Positions 16,492 through 24,908 of a DNA stretch of 64,000 nt are shown piece after piece. Every line of letters starts with the position of its first letter. Positions within the stretch are counted from its first letter, which is position 1. Origin of the DNA: Serinicoccus chungangensis (GTDB lineage: Bacteria > Actinomycetota > Actinomycetes > Actinomycetales > Dermatophilaceae); the NCBI RefSeq assembly GCF_001483745.1, contig NZ_LQBL01000027.1, positions 248,001 to 312,000 on the forward strand, read 5' to 3'. Both the position numbers and the translations under genes were made by a program. Below the pieces are notes generated by a model. It was not told the DNA's origin. It worked only from the letters and a program-made list of their open reading frames with translations, and did no database searches.

Positions 16492-17093
16492 GCGAGTCCT
16501 TCCGATGCGAGCTCCTCGAGCACCTCGGCCGAGGGGAGATAGGGGGCCAGGGCCGGCAGCTCGTCCAGGCTGTCCAGGCCCATCCGCTGCAGGAACAGGT
16601 CGGTCGTGCCGTAGAGCACCGCACCACCGGTCGGGTCCTGCCCGACCTCGGTCACCATGCCCCGGGCCAGCAGGGTCCGCACGACACCGTCCACGTTCAC
16701 GCCGCGGATGGCGCCGATCCGGGCCCGGCTGATGGGCTGCCTGTAGGCGATGACCGCCAGGGTCTCCAGGGCGGCCTGGGTCAGCCGCGCCTGCTGGCCT
16801 CCCAGGAGGAACCGCTCGACCACCGGTGCGTATTCCGGGCGGCTGTAGATGCGCCACCCCCCACCCAGCCGGCGCAGCATGAACCCTCGCTGACCCTCGG
16901 CATACTCCTGGGCGAGCGCGTCGAGCGCCGCACCGACCTCGTCCAGCGGCAGCTCCAGGGCGCCGGCCAGCGCCTCCTCGGTGACCGGCTCGTCGATGAC
17001 CATGAGGACGGCCTCGACGGCCGAGCGCACCCCTCCGGGCAGGCTGCGCACGTCGACGCCGGGCTGCTCCTGCTCCTCATCGGGTCGGCTCAT
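16488..17093 (-). CDS. scpB: segregation and condensation protein B
   Basis: A 201-residue ScpB with two winged-helix domains: VRSAVEAVLMVIDEPVTEEALA in the first and LTQAALETLAVIAYRQPISRARI followed by GVNVDGVVRTLLARGMV in the second. ScpB dimers cap the SMC-ScpA complex that compacts origins. The ATG at 17091-17093 lies inside the end of scpA (17-bp overlap) and the stop overlaps rluB, giving a tightly coupled scpA-scpB-rluB operon. Confidence 0.95.
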   Translation of the reverse strand: MSRPDEEQEQPGVDVRSLPGGVRSAVEAVLMVIDEPVTEEALAGALELPLDEVGAALDALAQEYAEGQRGFMLRRLGGGWRIYSRPEYAPVVERFLLGGQQARLTQAALETLAVIAYRQPISRARIGAIRGVNVDGVVRTLLARGMVTEVGQDPTGGAVLYGTTDLFLQRMGLDSLDELPALAPYLPSAEVLEELASEGLA

Positions 17094-17961
17094 CGGCCAC
17101 CTCCTCGTCGGGCTGCTCGTCGAACTCCGCGCCCACCGCGGCGACGTCGCCGCCCTCCGGGCCGGTCCAGCGCACGGTCAGCTCCCCCAGCGCCTCGTCC
17201 TGCTCCAGCGCGACCACGGTGTCGCGGAAGAGCTCCAGGAGGGAGAGGAAGCGGGCCACGATGACCAGCGTCGAGTCGGCGTCGGCGACCAGCTCCCGGA
17301 AGCTCGCGCTGCCGCGCGCGCGCAACCGGGACACGACGATCGAGGCCTGCTCGCGCACCGACACCTGGGCGGCGTGCAGGTGCTCGACGCCGACCGTGGG
17401 CGGCGGCTTCGGGATCATGGCGCGGCCCGCGATCATCGCCAGCTGCTCGGGGGTGATCGTCAGCACGAGCTCGGGCAGCAGCGAGGCGAAGCGCTCCTCG
17501 ACCCCGACGTCCCGGGCGAAGATGCGGCCCTTGCCCTCCATCTGCAGCCGCAGCTCGTCGGCGACCTGCTTGAAGGCGCGGTACTGCAGCAACCGGGCGA
17601 AGAGCAGGTCCCGCGCCTCGATGAGGGCGAGGTCCTCCTCGTCGTCCTCGCGCGCGCTGGGCAGCAGCCGGGCGGCCTTGAGGTCGAGCAGGGTCGCGGC
17701 GATGAGCACGAACTCGCTCGCCTGCGACAGGTCCCACTCCCCCTCCCCCTCCTGGGCCGCCCGGAGGTAGGCGACGAACTCGTCGGTGACCCGGGCCAGG
17801 GCGATCTCGGTGACGTCCAGCCGGTGCTTGGCGATGAGGCCCAGCAACAGCTCGAAGGGGCCGGAGAAGACGTCGAGGTGGACCTCGAACCCGGCCCGCC
17901 CCGACACCAGCACCCCGCCCGGCGTCTCGGGCCTGGCGCTGGTGGCGGGCGGCATACCCAC
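17077..17961 (-). CDS. scpA: segregation and condensation protein A (kleisin)
   Basis: A 294-residue kleisin: N-terminal FEVHLDVFSGPFELLLGLIAK and a central EFVLIAATLLDLKAARLLP, both typical of ScpA, then a C-terminal winged helix (SFRELVADADSTLVIVARFLSLLEL). It bridges SMC heads and binds ScpB. ATG 17959-17961 is five bases below the parA stop, so parA, scpA, scpB and rluB are likely one transcript. Confidence 0.94.
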   Translation of the reverse strand: MGMPPATSARPETPGGVLVSGRAGFEVHLDVFSGPFELLLGLIAKHRLDVTEIALARVTDEFVAYLRAAQEGEGEWDLSQASEFVLIAATLLDLKAARLLPSAREDDEEDLALIEARDLLFARLLQYRAFKQVADELRLQMEGKGRIFARDVGVEERFASLLPELVLTITPEQLAMIAGRAMIPKPPPTVGVEHLHAAQVSVREQASIVVSRLRARGSASFRELVADADSTLVIVARFLSLLELFRDTVVALEQDEALGELTVRWTGPEGGDVAAVGAEFDEQPDEEVADEPTR

Positions 17962-17966
17962 CTCGC

Positions 17967-18851
17967 TCAGGGTGCGCCGCCGCGGGAGACGAGCTCGCGC
18001 GCGAGCTGGCGGTAGGCCTCCGCGCCCGAGTGCGTGCTGGCGTAGGTCGTGATCGGCTCAGCCGCGAGCGTGGCGTCCGGGAACTTCACCGTGCGGCTGA
18101 TGACGGTGTGGAAGACGGTGTCGCCGAAGTGGTCGACCACGCTGCGGACGACCTCGCGCGAGTGCAGGGTGCGGCCGTCGTACATCGTGGCGAGGATGCC
18201 GTCGACCTCCAGACGCGGGTTGAGCCGGTCGGTGATCTTCTCGATCGTCTCGATGAGCAGGGCGACCCCGCGCATGGCGAAGAACTCGGTCTCGAGCGGG
18301 ATGATCACCCCGTGCGCGGCGGTGAGGGCGTTGACGGTCAGCAGGCCCAGCGAGGGCTGGCAGTCGATGAACACCACGTCGTAGTCGTCGAGCACCGGGC
18401 GCAGGACTCGTGCCAGGACCTGCTCGCGCGCGACCTCGCCCACGAGCTGCACCTCGGCGGCCGACAGGTCGATGTTGGTCGGCAGGATGTCGATGCCGGG
18501 GACCCGGGTCGGCTGGATGACGTCGCGCACGTCGTGCCCGCGCTCGACGAGCAGGTTGTAGATGGTGACGTCGAGGTCATGGGCCCGGACCCCGAAGCCG
18601 ACGGAGAGCGCGCCCTGCGGGTCGAAGTCGACCATGAGCACCTTGCGGCCGTACTCCGCCAGCGCCGCACCCAGGTTGATCGTCGTGGTGGTCTTGCCGA
18701 CGCCGCCCTTCTGGTTGCACATCGCGATGACGCGGGCCGGGCCGTGGCTGGCCAGCGGCGGGGGGACGGCGAAGTCGGGCAACGGGCGGCCGGTGGGGCC
18801 CGTCTGCCCCACGCCCGAGGTCTCGGTACCGGGCAGCCGGTCGTGGGTCAC
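17967..18851 (-). CDS. ParA-family ATPase (Soj-like) of the scpAB cluster
   Basis: A 294-residue Walker-type ATPase with the deviant P-loop CNQKGGVGKTTTTINLGAAL, the DFDPQGALSVGFG motif and VVFIDCQPSLGLLTVNAL. It is the ParA paralogue that in actinobacteria sits between xerD and scpA, separate from the origin-proximal parAB. The GTG at 18849-18851 is used because GGAGAGACCAC lies directly before it and no ATG fits the conserved core. No ParB gene or parS-like site was seen nearby. Confidence 0.92.
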   Translation of the reverse strand: MTHDRLPGTETSGVGQTGPTGRPLPDFAVPPPLASHGPARVIAMCNQKGGVGKTTTTINLGAALAEYGRKVLMVDFDPQGALSVGFGVRAHDLDVTIYNLLVERGHDVRDVIQPTRVPGIDILPTNIDLSAAEVQLVGEVAREQVLARVLRPVLDDYDVVFIDCQPSLGLLTVNALTAAHGVIIPLETEFFAMRGVALLIETIEKITDRLNPRLEVDGILATMYDGRTLHSREVVRSVVDHFGDTVFHTVISRTVKFPDATLAAEPITTYASTHSGAEAYRQLARELVSRGGAP

Positions 18852-19006
18852 GTGGTCTCTCCAGGTGCGTGGTGGTCGTGGTCGGCGTCCCGCCGATCGG
18901 TCCGACCCTAATCCACCGCTCCAGATGAGGGCCATCTGCCTCCACCTCGACCTGAGGTCCAGACTTCGCGCCTGGGGGGGGTGGGCGGTCGGCACGGCGG
19001 CGGCGG

Positions 19007-19990
19007 TCAGCCAGCCCCCGGGGCGCGACGAGCACGGGGGTGGGCCTGGGCATACACCTCGCGCAGGTGCTGCGTCGACACATGGGTGTAGATCTGGGTC
19101 GTCGCGACCGACGCGTGCCCGAGGAGCTCCTGCACGACGCGCACGTCCGCGCCTCCGTCCAGCAGGTGGGTGGCGAAGGAGTGGCGGAGGGTGTGCGGAG
19201 AGATCTCGCCCCGCAGGTCCGCCCGCTCGGCGGCGGCCCGGATCGCGGTCCACGCCGACTGGCGGGAGAGCCGCCCGCCACGGGCGTTGACGAAGACCGC
19301 CGGCGTCCCCGTGCCACCCCGAGCGAGGGCCGGTCTGCCCCGGACCAGCCAGGAGTCGAGGGCGTCCCGCGCGTAGCGGCCGAGGGGCACGACCCGTTCC
19401 TTGCGGCCCTTGCCGAACAGTCGCACCACCCCGCCCCCCTCGTCCGCCCGCCCCAGCTCCAGGTCGTCCACGTCGAGGGCGATGGCCTCGCTCACCCGAG
19501 CCCCGCACCCGTAGAGCACCTCCAGCAGCGCCCGGTCCCGCAGCGCGGCCGGTGTGTCCCCCACGGCGGCCGCCTGCAGCAGCCGCTCCACGTCGTGCAC
19601 GGTCAGCGCCTTGGGCAGCCGACGGGGCGGCGTGGGCGGGGTGACCTCCCGGGCGGGGTCGTCCGCCACCTGCCCCTCCACCGCGAGGAAGGTGTGCAGG
19701 CCACGCACCGCCACGACCGCCCGCGCCGCGGACGTCGCCGCGAGGGGCTGGTGCTCCTCGTCGCCGGTGCGCAGGTGGGCCAGGAAACCGGCCACGTCGT
19801 GCTCACGCACCTCCTCGGGCGTCCGCACGCCCACCCCGTCCAGGTAGCGCAGGTAGCGGTCCAGGTCGCGGCGGTAGGCGCGCAGCGTGTGCTCCGACCG
19901 GCCCCGCTCCACCCTCAGGTGGTCCAGCCAGTCACCGGCCGCGCGCGTCAACGGGCTGCGCCGGGTGCTCTGGGCGGTGGGCGTGGTCAC
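19007..19990 (-). CDS. xerD: tyrosine recombinase XerD
   Basis: A 327-residue tyrosine recombinase. The SAM-like core-binding domain ([21 protein letters not shown]) is followed by the catalytic domain with the RKHRHY set: [41 protein letters not shown] and [17 protein letters not shown]. It resolves chromosome dimers at dif together with XerC. GTG 19988-19990 is chosen because the conserved N-terminus follows and a longer upstream frame is not conserved-looking. Genome position next to parA-scpA fits XerD rather than a phage integrase. Confidence 0.93.
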   Translation of the reverse strand: MTTPTAQSTRRSPLTRAAGDWLDHLRVERGRSEHTLRAYRRDLDRYLRYLDGVGVRTPEEVREHDVAGFLAHLRTGDEEHQPLAATSAARAVVAVRGLHTFLAVEGQVADDPAREVTPPTPPRRLPKALTVHDVERLLQAAAVGDTPAALRDRALLEVLYGCGARVSEAIALDVDDLELGRADEGGGVVRLFGKGRKERVVPLGRYARDALDSWLVRGRPALARGGTGTPAVFVNARGGRLSRQSAWTAIRAAAERADLRGEISPHTLRHSFATHLLDGGADVRVVQELLGHASVATTQIYTHVSTQHLREVYAQAHPRARRAPGAG

Positions 19991-20089
19991 GGACTCGATC
20001 CTCTCAGGTCGCGGCCCGTGGACGTCGCCCGACGCGCGTCCGGTGCGCTCCCCCCGCGCGTCCGGTGCAGGTGGGAGGAGACTGCCCCC

Positions 20090-20692
20090 ATGCGCTGGTA
20101 TGCCGATGCTCCCGCCCGCCGCTCCCGCCAGGTCGTCGCCGACCTGCTCGTCCTCGGCTGGGTCGTCCTCTGGGTCCTCGTCGGGCGGTGGGTCTTCGGT
20201 CTGGTCATGACGCTCGCCGCCCCGGCCGACCCCTTGCGCTCGGCCGGCACCGGGCTCGAGTCGCGGATGACCGAGGTCGCGGGCCGGGTGATCGAGATCC
20301 CGCTGGTCGGTGACCAGCTGGACGCGCCCTTCACAGGCGCCGCCGGCGTGGGGACGGACCTGGTCAGCGCCGGTGACCGCCTGGAGAGCGGGGTCCGGAC
20401 AGTCGCCTGGCTGGTGAGCCTGCTGTCGGCCGGCACCCCCATCCTGCTCGTGCTCCTCGTCTGGGCCGCGCTGCGGGTCGCCTGGGTGCGGCGGGCGCGT
20501 GCCCTGGGCCGCGAGGTCGCCGATCCGCAGTCGCAGCAACTGCTCGCGCTGCGGGCGCTGGTGCACCAGGACCCGCGTCGGCTGCAGGAGCTGCACCCCG
20601 ACCCCGTAGGGGCGTGGCGTTCCGGCGACCCGGAGGCCGTCCGCGCGCTCGCCGACCTCGAGCTGGCCAGGGTCGGCCTGCGCAGCCGCTGA
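20090..20692 (+). CDS. two-TM membrane protein of unknown function
   Basis: A 200-residue protein with two clear hydrophobic segments: [20 protein letters not shown] near residues 15-45 and [20 protein letters not shown] around 108-130. The ~65-residue loop between them is predicted outside, and the C-terminal ~70 residues are cytoplasmic, Arg-rich and helical. GGAGGAG lies ten bases before ATG 20090. The gene is transcribed divergently from xerD. No recognised enzymatic motif; a conserved-looking actinobacterial membrane protein of unknown role. Confidence 0.8.
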   Translation: MRWYADAPARRSRQVVADLLVLGWVVLWVLVGRWVFGLVMTLAAPADPLRSAGTGLESRMTEVAGRVIEIPLVGDQLDAPFTGAAGVGTDLVSAGDRLESGVRTVAWLVSLLSAGTPILLVLLVWAALRVAWVRRARALGREVADPQSQQLLALRALVHQDPRRLQELHPDPVGAWRSGDPEAVRALADLELARVGLRSR

Positions 20693-20695
20693 GGC

Positions 20696-21715
20696 TCACT
20701 CCCCTGTCGCGGGCGACGCGTCGCACAGCAGGCCGAGCTGGTAGAGCGCGTTGCGGTTGGCGATCGCCAGGCCGGCAGCGACCGCCGGTCGCAGCGGGGC
20801 GGCGAGCAGGCTGCGCCGCTGGTCAGGCTGACGCACCACCCCGGAGACGAGCTCCACGCGGGTGCCCCGGACCTCGGGGACCAGCCGGACGTGGTGGAAC
20901 GTCCCCGGGCCCGACCGTCGCCGTCCCCACACGCGCAGGTCCCACGAGGACTGCCACAGCGCGATGCCAGCGGCCCCGTCCGACGGCGCGTGGACGAAGA
21001 CGCGCTCGCGGGTCAGGGTGCCCGGGCCCCGCCACGGCATGACCCGCGAGCGGGAGAGGCTGTCGGTGATCGTCGTCTCCGAGCGGGCGGTGGCGCTCGG
21101 CGACAGGCTCAGCCAGGGCTTCGTCCCCGCGGCCGTGCCGACGCGTGGCCAGAGCGACTGCAGGTCACCGGTGAGCAACCGGGTCGCCCGCCGGGCCAGG
21201 ACCGGTATGCCGTCCAGCTCACCGATCCCCGGCAGGGTGCTGACGTCGAGACTCGGGTCGGGCGCGTCGCCATGGTTTTCGAGGTCGGCGGCGACCTGGT
21301 CGGGGTCGGCGCCCTGGTGCAGCAGGAGCCCCCGGACGGTGCCGCTGGGCTCCCCGACGAGCCGGGCCGCGAGGCCGGCGACCGAGGTGGTGACCCGCAT
21401 CAGCTCACGGGCGCGCGGCGTGACCGGCAGGGTGCCCACGGCACCGTGGTGCAGGTCCTGCGGGGCGCGACGCGGGGGCGAGGTCAGCGCGGCCGTCTCG
21501 ACGCCGAGCGCGTCCACCTGGGCCCGGAGCACCTCGCCCACCGCCGCCCGCGTCCCCTCGGCGTCGACGCCGTGGGGCAGCAGGACCCTCGACACCCCCT
21601 CGTCCTGCAGCGTCGCGAGGAAGACGTGCTCGACGTCGATCTCCCGGTGGCCGAGGTGCGCGCACTCCTGCCAGGACGTCTGTGCGAGCCAGAGGGTGGA
21701 GCGCCATGCGGTCAT
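20696..21715 (-). CDS. Clp N-terminal (ClpA/ClpC N) domain protein
   Basis: A 339-residue protein. Residues ~1-150 contain two helical Clp_N repeats (AQTSWQECAHLGHREIDVEH followed by VFLATLQDEG; LPVTPRARELMRVTTSVAGLAARLV), the substrate/adaptor-binding domain of Clp ATPases. There is no AAA+ module; the C-terminal ~170 residues look like a beta-rich polyketide-cyclase/SRPBCC-like half, a suggestion only. The ATG at 21713-21715 overlaps the stop of the small HTH gene (ATGA), so the two are one operon behind the twin-operator promoter. Possible roles are a Clp adaptor, decoy or stress-sensing partner of the HTH protein. Confidence 0.75.
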   Translation of the reverse strand: MTAWRSTLWLAQTSWQECAHLGHREIDVEHVFLATLQDEGVSRVLLPHGVDAEGTRAAVGEVLRAQVDALGVETAALTSPPRRAPQDLHHGAVGTLPVTPRARELMRVTTSVAGLAARLVGEPSGTVRGLLLHQGADPDQVAADLENHGDAPDPSLDVSTLPGIGELDGIPVLARRATRLLTGDLQSLWPRVGTAAGTKPWLSLSPSATARSETTITDSLSRSRVMPWRGPGTLTRERVFVHAPSDGAAGIALWQSSWDLRVWGRRRSGPGTFHHVRLVPEVRGTRVELVSGVVRQPDQRRSLLAAPLRPAVAAGLAIANRNALYQLGLLCDASPATGE

Positions 21716-21972
21716 CGAGATCGACTCCCCTTCACCAGGTCCGGGCGCACCCGCGACCGGAAGCGTTTGTGCGCCGCCTGGCGCGTGACGCCCAGGCAGT
21801 CGGCGATCTGGGCCCACGACAGGCCGGCCTCGAGGGCCGCCTCCACCTGCCGGAGCTCGACCGCCTCGGTCAGCTGACGCAGCCGGGCCGCGGCGCGCAG
21901 CGCTGCGGCCGGCTCACCGGTCTCGGAGGCAGCGCGGGCCGCCTGCCCGAGATCGAGGAGCGGAAACGTCAT
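21712..21972 (-). CDS. small helix-turn-helix protein, probable autoregulator
   Basis: An 86-residue protein that is mostly helical and ends in a clear HTH: VEAALEAGLSWAQIADCLGV followed by TRQAAHKRFRSRV. The gene lies immediately upstream of and overlaps the Clp_N gene. Two inverted repeats (GTCAAC-N4-GTTGAC) overlap its promoter elements, and the predicted transcription start coincides with the ATG, so the mRNA appears leaderless and self-repressed. HTH-Clp_N pairs suggest a stress or proteolysis-linked switch; the signal is unknown. Confidence 0.8.
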   Translation of the reverse strand: MTFPLLDLGQAARAASETGEPAAALRAAARLRQLTEAVELRQVEAALEAGLSWAQIADCLGVTRQAAHKRFRSRVRPDLVKGSRSR

Positions 21973-21975
21973 ACC

Positions 21976-22018
21976 GTCAACGTAGGTTGACAGCGGTCGA
22001 GTGTCAACCCTGGTTGAC
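21976..22018 (-). promoter_or_regulatory. leaderless promoter with two overlapping operators
   Basis: On the minus strand a -35 TTGACA (22002-22007) and a -10 TACGTT (21979-21984) are exactly 17 bp apart, and the HTH-gene ATG (21972) lies seven bases after the -10. Two inverted repeats GTCAAC-N4-GTTGAC (21976-21991 and 22003-22018, centres 27 bp apart) cover these boxes. Repression by the downstream HTH protein is inferred from this geometry. Confidence 0.75.
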
Positions 22019-22025
22019 GATGAGC

Positions 22026-22748
22026 TCAGCCGTGGCGCTCGCGCAGCACCCGCTCGACGTCGCCGAGGCCGAGGTCGCGGGAGCGGAGGAGTACGAGGAG
22101 GTGGTAGACGAGGTCGGCCGACTCCCCCAGCAGCGCCTCGTCGTCCTGGGCGACAGCGGCCAGCGCCGTCTCGACGCCCTCCTCACCGACCTTCTGGGCG
22201 ATTCGCCGCACGCCGCACTCGAAGAGGCTGGTGGTGTAGGACCCCTCGGGACGCTCCTGCGCCCGGGTCTCCACGACCTCGTCGAGCTCGTGCACGAAGG
22301 ACCCCGGCTGCGCGCCGGGATCGAAGCAGGTCGGCTCTCCGGTGTGGCACGTCGGGCCGGTCGGTATGGCGTGCAGCAGCAGGGTGTCGCGGTCGCAGTC
22401 CAGCTCGACACGCTCGACGGCGAGCACGTTGCCGCTCGTCTCCCCCTTGGTCCACTGCGCACCCCGGCTGCGGCTCCAGAAGGTGGCCAGGCCGGTCTCG
22501 AGCGTCGTGCGCAGGGCCTGCTCGTCGAGGAACCCGACCATGAGGACCTGTCGGGTGCGGGCGTGCTGCACGACGCCGGGGACGAGACCGGGCTCGCCGA
22601 GCTTGCTGAAGTCGACGTCCTCGACGGCGAAGTCGACCATCTGCGGCGCTCGGTGGGCATCGGGAGCGACCATCTGCGACGCCCGGTCGGGGTCAGGAGC
22701 AACCATCTGCGACGCCCGGTCGGGGGACGGGGGCGGGGTGGTGGTCAT
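22026..22748 (-). CDS. hisIE: bifunctional phosphoribosyl-AMP cyclohydrolase / phosphoribosyl-ATP pyrophosphatase
   Basis: A 240-residue fusion performing histidine steps 2 and 3. The HisI half has [21 protein letters not shown], the metal/substrate cysteines in [12 protein letters not shown] and [12 protein letters not shown]; the HisE half has [20 protein letters not shown] followed by GVETALAAV. Actinobacteria usually encode these activities as separate genes. The annotated ATG (22746-22748) overlaps hisF by four bases, but the first ~37 residues are an ~11-residue motif (DRASQMV-like) repeated three times with an in-frame ATG in each copy, so translation could begin at any of three positions. 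Last gene of the his operon; it ends eight bases before the next operon's operator. Confidence 0.93.
   Translation of the reverse strand: MTTTPPPSPDRASQMVAPDPDRASQMVAPDAHRAPQMVDFAVEDVDFSKLGEPGLVPGVVQHARTRQVLMVGFLDEQALRTTLETGLATFWSRSRGAQWTKGETSGNVLAVERVELDCDRDTLLLHAIPTGPTCHTGEPTCFDPGAQPGSFVHELDEVVETRAQERPEGSYTTSLFECGVRRIAQKVGEEGVETALAAVAQDDEALLGESADLVYHLLVLLRSRDLGLGDVERVLRERHG
22635..22728 (-). repeat. 33-bp tandem repeat at the 5' end of hisIE
   Basis: Three copies of a unit that on the plus strand contains ACCATCTGCGACGCCCGGTC (the leftmost has a few changes), spaced about 33 bp apart, each encoding (D/H)RA(S/P)QMV. The copies are in frame and each provides an ATG-GTC, extending HisIE without any known domain. 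Confidence 0.7.
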
Positions 22749-23518
22749 GCGCGCACCTCGATCCCGGCGGCGGCCAGGCTCTGCTTGAGGGAGGGGATGG
22801 GGATGGAGCCGTCGTGGAAGACCGTGGCGGCCAGGGCCCCGTCGACGTCCGCCTCGGCGAAGACGTCGATGAAGTGCTGGGTGGCGCCGGCGCCGCCGCT
22901 GGCCACCAGCGGCACCGGGCACACCTCGCGAACGGCGGCCAGCTGTTCCAGGTCGTAGCCTTCCCGCACGCCGTCGGAGCCCATGCAGTTGAGCACGACC
23001 TCGCCCGCGCCGAGGTCGACGACGCGGCGCACCCAGTCCAGCGTGGTCACCTCCAGGGCGCGGGTGGCGTCCGGGTTGCCGGTGAACTGACGAATCCGCC
23101 AGTGGCCGTCCTCGTCGCGCAGGCTGTCGACCCCGACGACGACGCACTGCACCCCGAAGGCCTCCGCGAGCTCCCCGACGAGCTCCGGGCGCTGCGTGGC
23201 GGGAGTGTTGACCGACACCTTGTCCGCCCCGGCGTGCAGGACGGCCCGGGCGGTCTCCACGGAGCGGATGCCACCGGCGACGCAGAACGGGATGTCGATG
23301 GCGCGCGCCACCCGCTCGACCCAGCCGACGTCGACACCGCGCCCCTCGGGGCTCGCGGTGATGTCGTAGAACACGAGCTCGTCGGCGCCCGAGGCGGCAT
23401 ACCGCTGCGCGAGCTCGACGATGTCGCCCATGTCCCGGTGGTCGCGGAAGCGGGTGCCCTTGACGACCCGACCCTCGCGCACGTCCAGGCACGGGAGGAT
23501 CCGGCGGGCGAGCGTCAT
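22745..23518 (-). CDS. hisF: imidazole glycerol phosphate synthase cyclase subunit
   Basis: A 257-residue TIM barrel: [18 protein letters not shown] with the catalytic Asp, [29 protein letters not shown] and [18 protein letters not shown] with the second catalytic Asp, then [15 protein letters not shown]. With HisH it converts PRFAR and glutamine-derived ammonia to imidazole glycerol phosphate plus AICAR. It overlaps hisA and hisIE by four bases each (ATGA). Length and motifs are normal. Confidence 0.95.
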   Translation of the reverse strand: MTLARRILPCLDVREGRVVKGTRFRDHRDMGDIVELAQRYAASGADELVFYDITASPEGRGVDVGWVERVARAIDIPFCVAGGIRSVETARAVLHAGADKVSVNTPATQRPELVGELAEAFGVQCVVVGVDSLRDEDGHWRIRQFTGNPDATRALEVTTLDWVRRVVDLGAGEVVLNCMGSDGVREGYDLEQLAAVREVCPVPLVASGGAGATQHFIDVFAEADVDGALAATVFHDGSIPIPSLKQSLAAAGIEVRA

Positions 23519-24309
23519 ACCTGCTCCTCCAGCATCGCGTCGGCGACGGTGAGGCGGCCCTCGAGGAGCGCCTTGCCGAGGATGATCCCCGCGCACCCCT
23601 GCCGCTTGGCGGCGCGGACGTCGTCGACCGACCGGGCCCCGCCCGAGGCCTGGATCTGCAGGGCCGGGTTGGAGCGGGTGAGCATGGTGTAGAGGTGGAA
23701 GTTGGGGCCGGACAGCGTGCCGTCCCGGCCGATGTCGGTGCACAGCACGTGCCGCAGACCGGAGCTGTGGTAGTCGTGGAGCGTGGTCGTGAGGTCCTGC
23801 TCCCCCACCGAGGTCCAGCCCGAGGTGGGCAGCACCCACCGCCCGTCCTCGCCGATGCGGGTGTCGAGCGCCACGGTGATGCGGTCGGGCCCGAAGCGGT
23901 CCAGCCAGCCGCGGACCGTCTGCGGCTCGCGGACCGCGAGCGACCCGACGACGACCCGCTCCGCGCCGGCGTCGAGCAGCTGCTGCACGTCGTCGCTGCT
24001 GCGCACGCCGCCCCCGGTCTGCACCCGCAGACCGGTGGTCTCGACGACCGTGGTGAGCGTGTCGATGAGGGTGTAGCCGCCGGCGCGGGCCGCGTCGAGG
24101 TCGACGAGGTGCAGCCAGGCGGCGCCGGAGCGGGCGTAGTTCTCGGCGACCGCCACCGGGTTGTCGGTGTAGCGGGTCTCCTGGTCGTAGTCGCCCTTGT
24201 GCAGGCGCACGACGGCGCCGCCACGCACGTCGATGGCGGGATAGACGGTGAACGGGCCGCTCTGGGTCACGGGGATCTCTCCGGTGTCGGTGCGAAGGTC
24301 AGGCGTCAT
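23515..24309 (-). CDS. hisA: ProFAR isomerase HisA (gammaproteobacterial type)
   Basis: A 264-residue TIM barrel. The N-terminal catalytic Asp lies in [19 protein letters not shown] and the second in [28 protein letters not shown] and [15 protein letters not shown] bind phosphates. The wording ([40 protein letters not shown]) matches my memory of xanthomonad HisA rather than actinobacterial PriA, which also serves as TrpF. If so it may not supply phosphoribosyl-anthranilate isomerase activity. ATG 24307-24309 overlaps hisH by four bases; a ~20-residue extension precedes the conserved core. Confidence 0.92.
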   Translation of the reverse strand: MTPDLRTDTGEIPVTQSGPFTVYPAIDVRGGAVVRLHKGDYDQETRYTDNPVAVAENYARSGAAWLHLVDLDAARAGGYTLIDTLTTVVETTGLRVQTGGGVRSSDDVQQLLDAGAERVVVGSLAVREPQTVRGWLDRFGPDRITVALDTRIGEDGRWVLPTSGWTSVGEQDLTTTLHDYHSSGLRHVLCTDIGRDGTLSGPNFHLYTMLTRSNPALQIQASGGARSVDDVRAAKRQGCAGIILGKALLEGRLTVADAMLEEQV

Positions 24310-24908
24310 CGATCGACCTCCACGAGAAAGTTTCGCAGAAGCCGCGCGCCGAGCGACGAGGACCTCTCCGGGTGGAACTGCGCACCCCACCGCAGACCGG
24401 AGCGCACCACGGCGCTCCAGCTGCCGCCGTGGTCGGTCGAGGCGAGGGTGTGCGGCCCGGTGGGCGCGGCGTAGGAGTGCACGAAGTAGGCCCGCTCGCC
24501 CTCCTCGATCCCGGTGAGCAACGGGTCGTCGACGATGCCGGTGAGGGAGTTCCACCCCATGTGCGGCACCCGCACCTGCGCAGAGGCCGGTATGCCGACC
24601 ACCTCGCCCGGGACGAGGCCCAGGGTCGCCACCCCGCCGTCCTCCGCGGAGCGCTCGAAGAGCAGCTGCATCCCGAGGCAGACCCCGAGCAGCGGCGCCT
24701 GCACCTGGCCGAGCACGTCGACGAGCCCCAGCTCACGCAGCCGGCGCATACCCGCCCCGGCCGCGCCCACCCCGGGCAGGATGACGCGGTCGGCGGCGAG
24801 GATGTCGGCGGGGTCGGCGGTGAGCCGGCTGGTCGCGCCGAGGCGCTCCAGGGCGTAGCTCACCGAGCCGATGTTGGTGCCGCCCCCGTCGACGAGCGCG
24901 ACCCTCAC
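24306..24908 (-). CDS. hisH: imidazole glycerol phosphate synthase glutaminase subunit
   Basis: A 200-residue class I glutamine amidotransferase: [20 protein letters not shown] at the N-terminus, the nucleophile Cys in [22 protein letters not shown], and the catalytic His/Glu in [13 protein letters not shown]. It hydrolyses glutamine and channels ammonia to HisF. GTG 24906-24908 overlaps the hisB stop by four bases; the stop overlaps hisA by four. Confidence 0.94.
   Translation of the reverse strand: MRVALVDGGGTNIGSVSYALERLGATSRLTADPADILAADRVILPGVGAAGAGMRRLRELGLVDVLGQVQAPLLGVCLGMQLLFERSAEDGGVATLGLVPGEVVGIPASAQVRVPHMGWNSLTGIVDDPLLTGIEEGERAYFVHSYAAPTGPHTLASTDHGGSWSAVVRSGLRWGAQFHPERSSSLGARLLRNFLVEVDR

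Noticed and set aside
17967-18851. Plasmid-type or origin parAB locus
   Set aside because: No parB or parS nearby, and its neighbours xerD and scpAB define the chromosomal scp-linked ParA paralogue.
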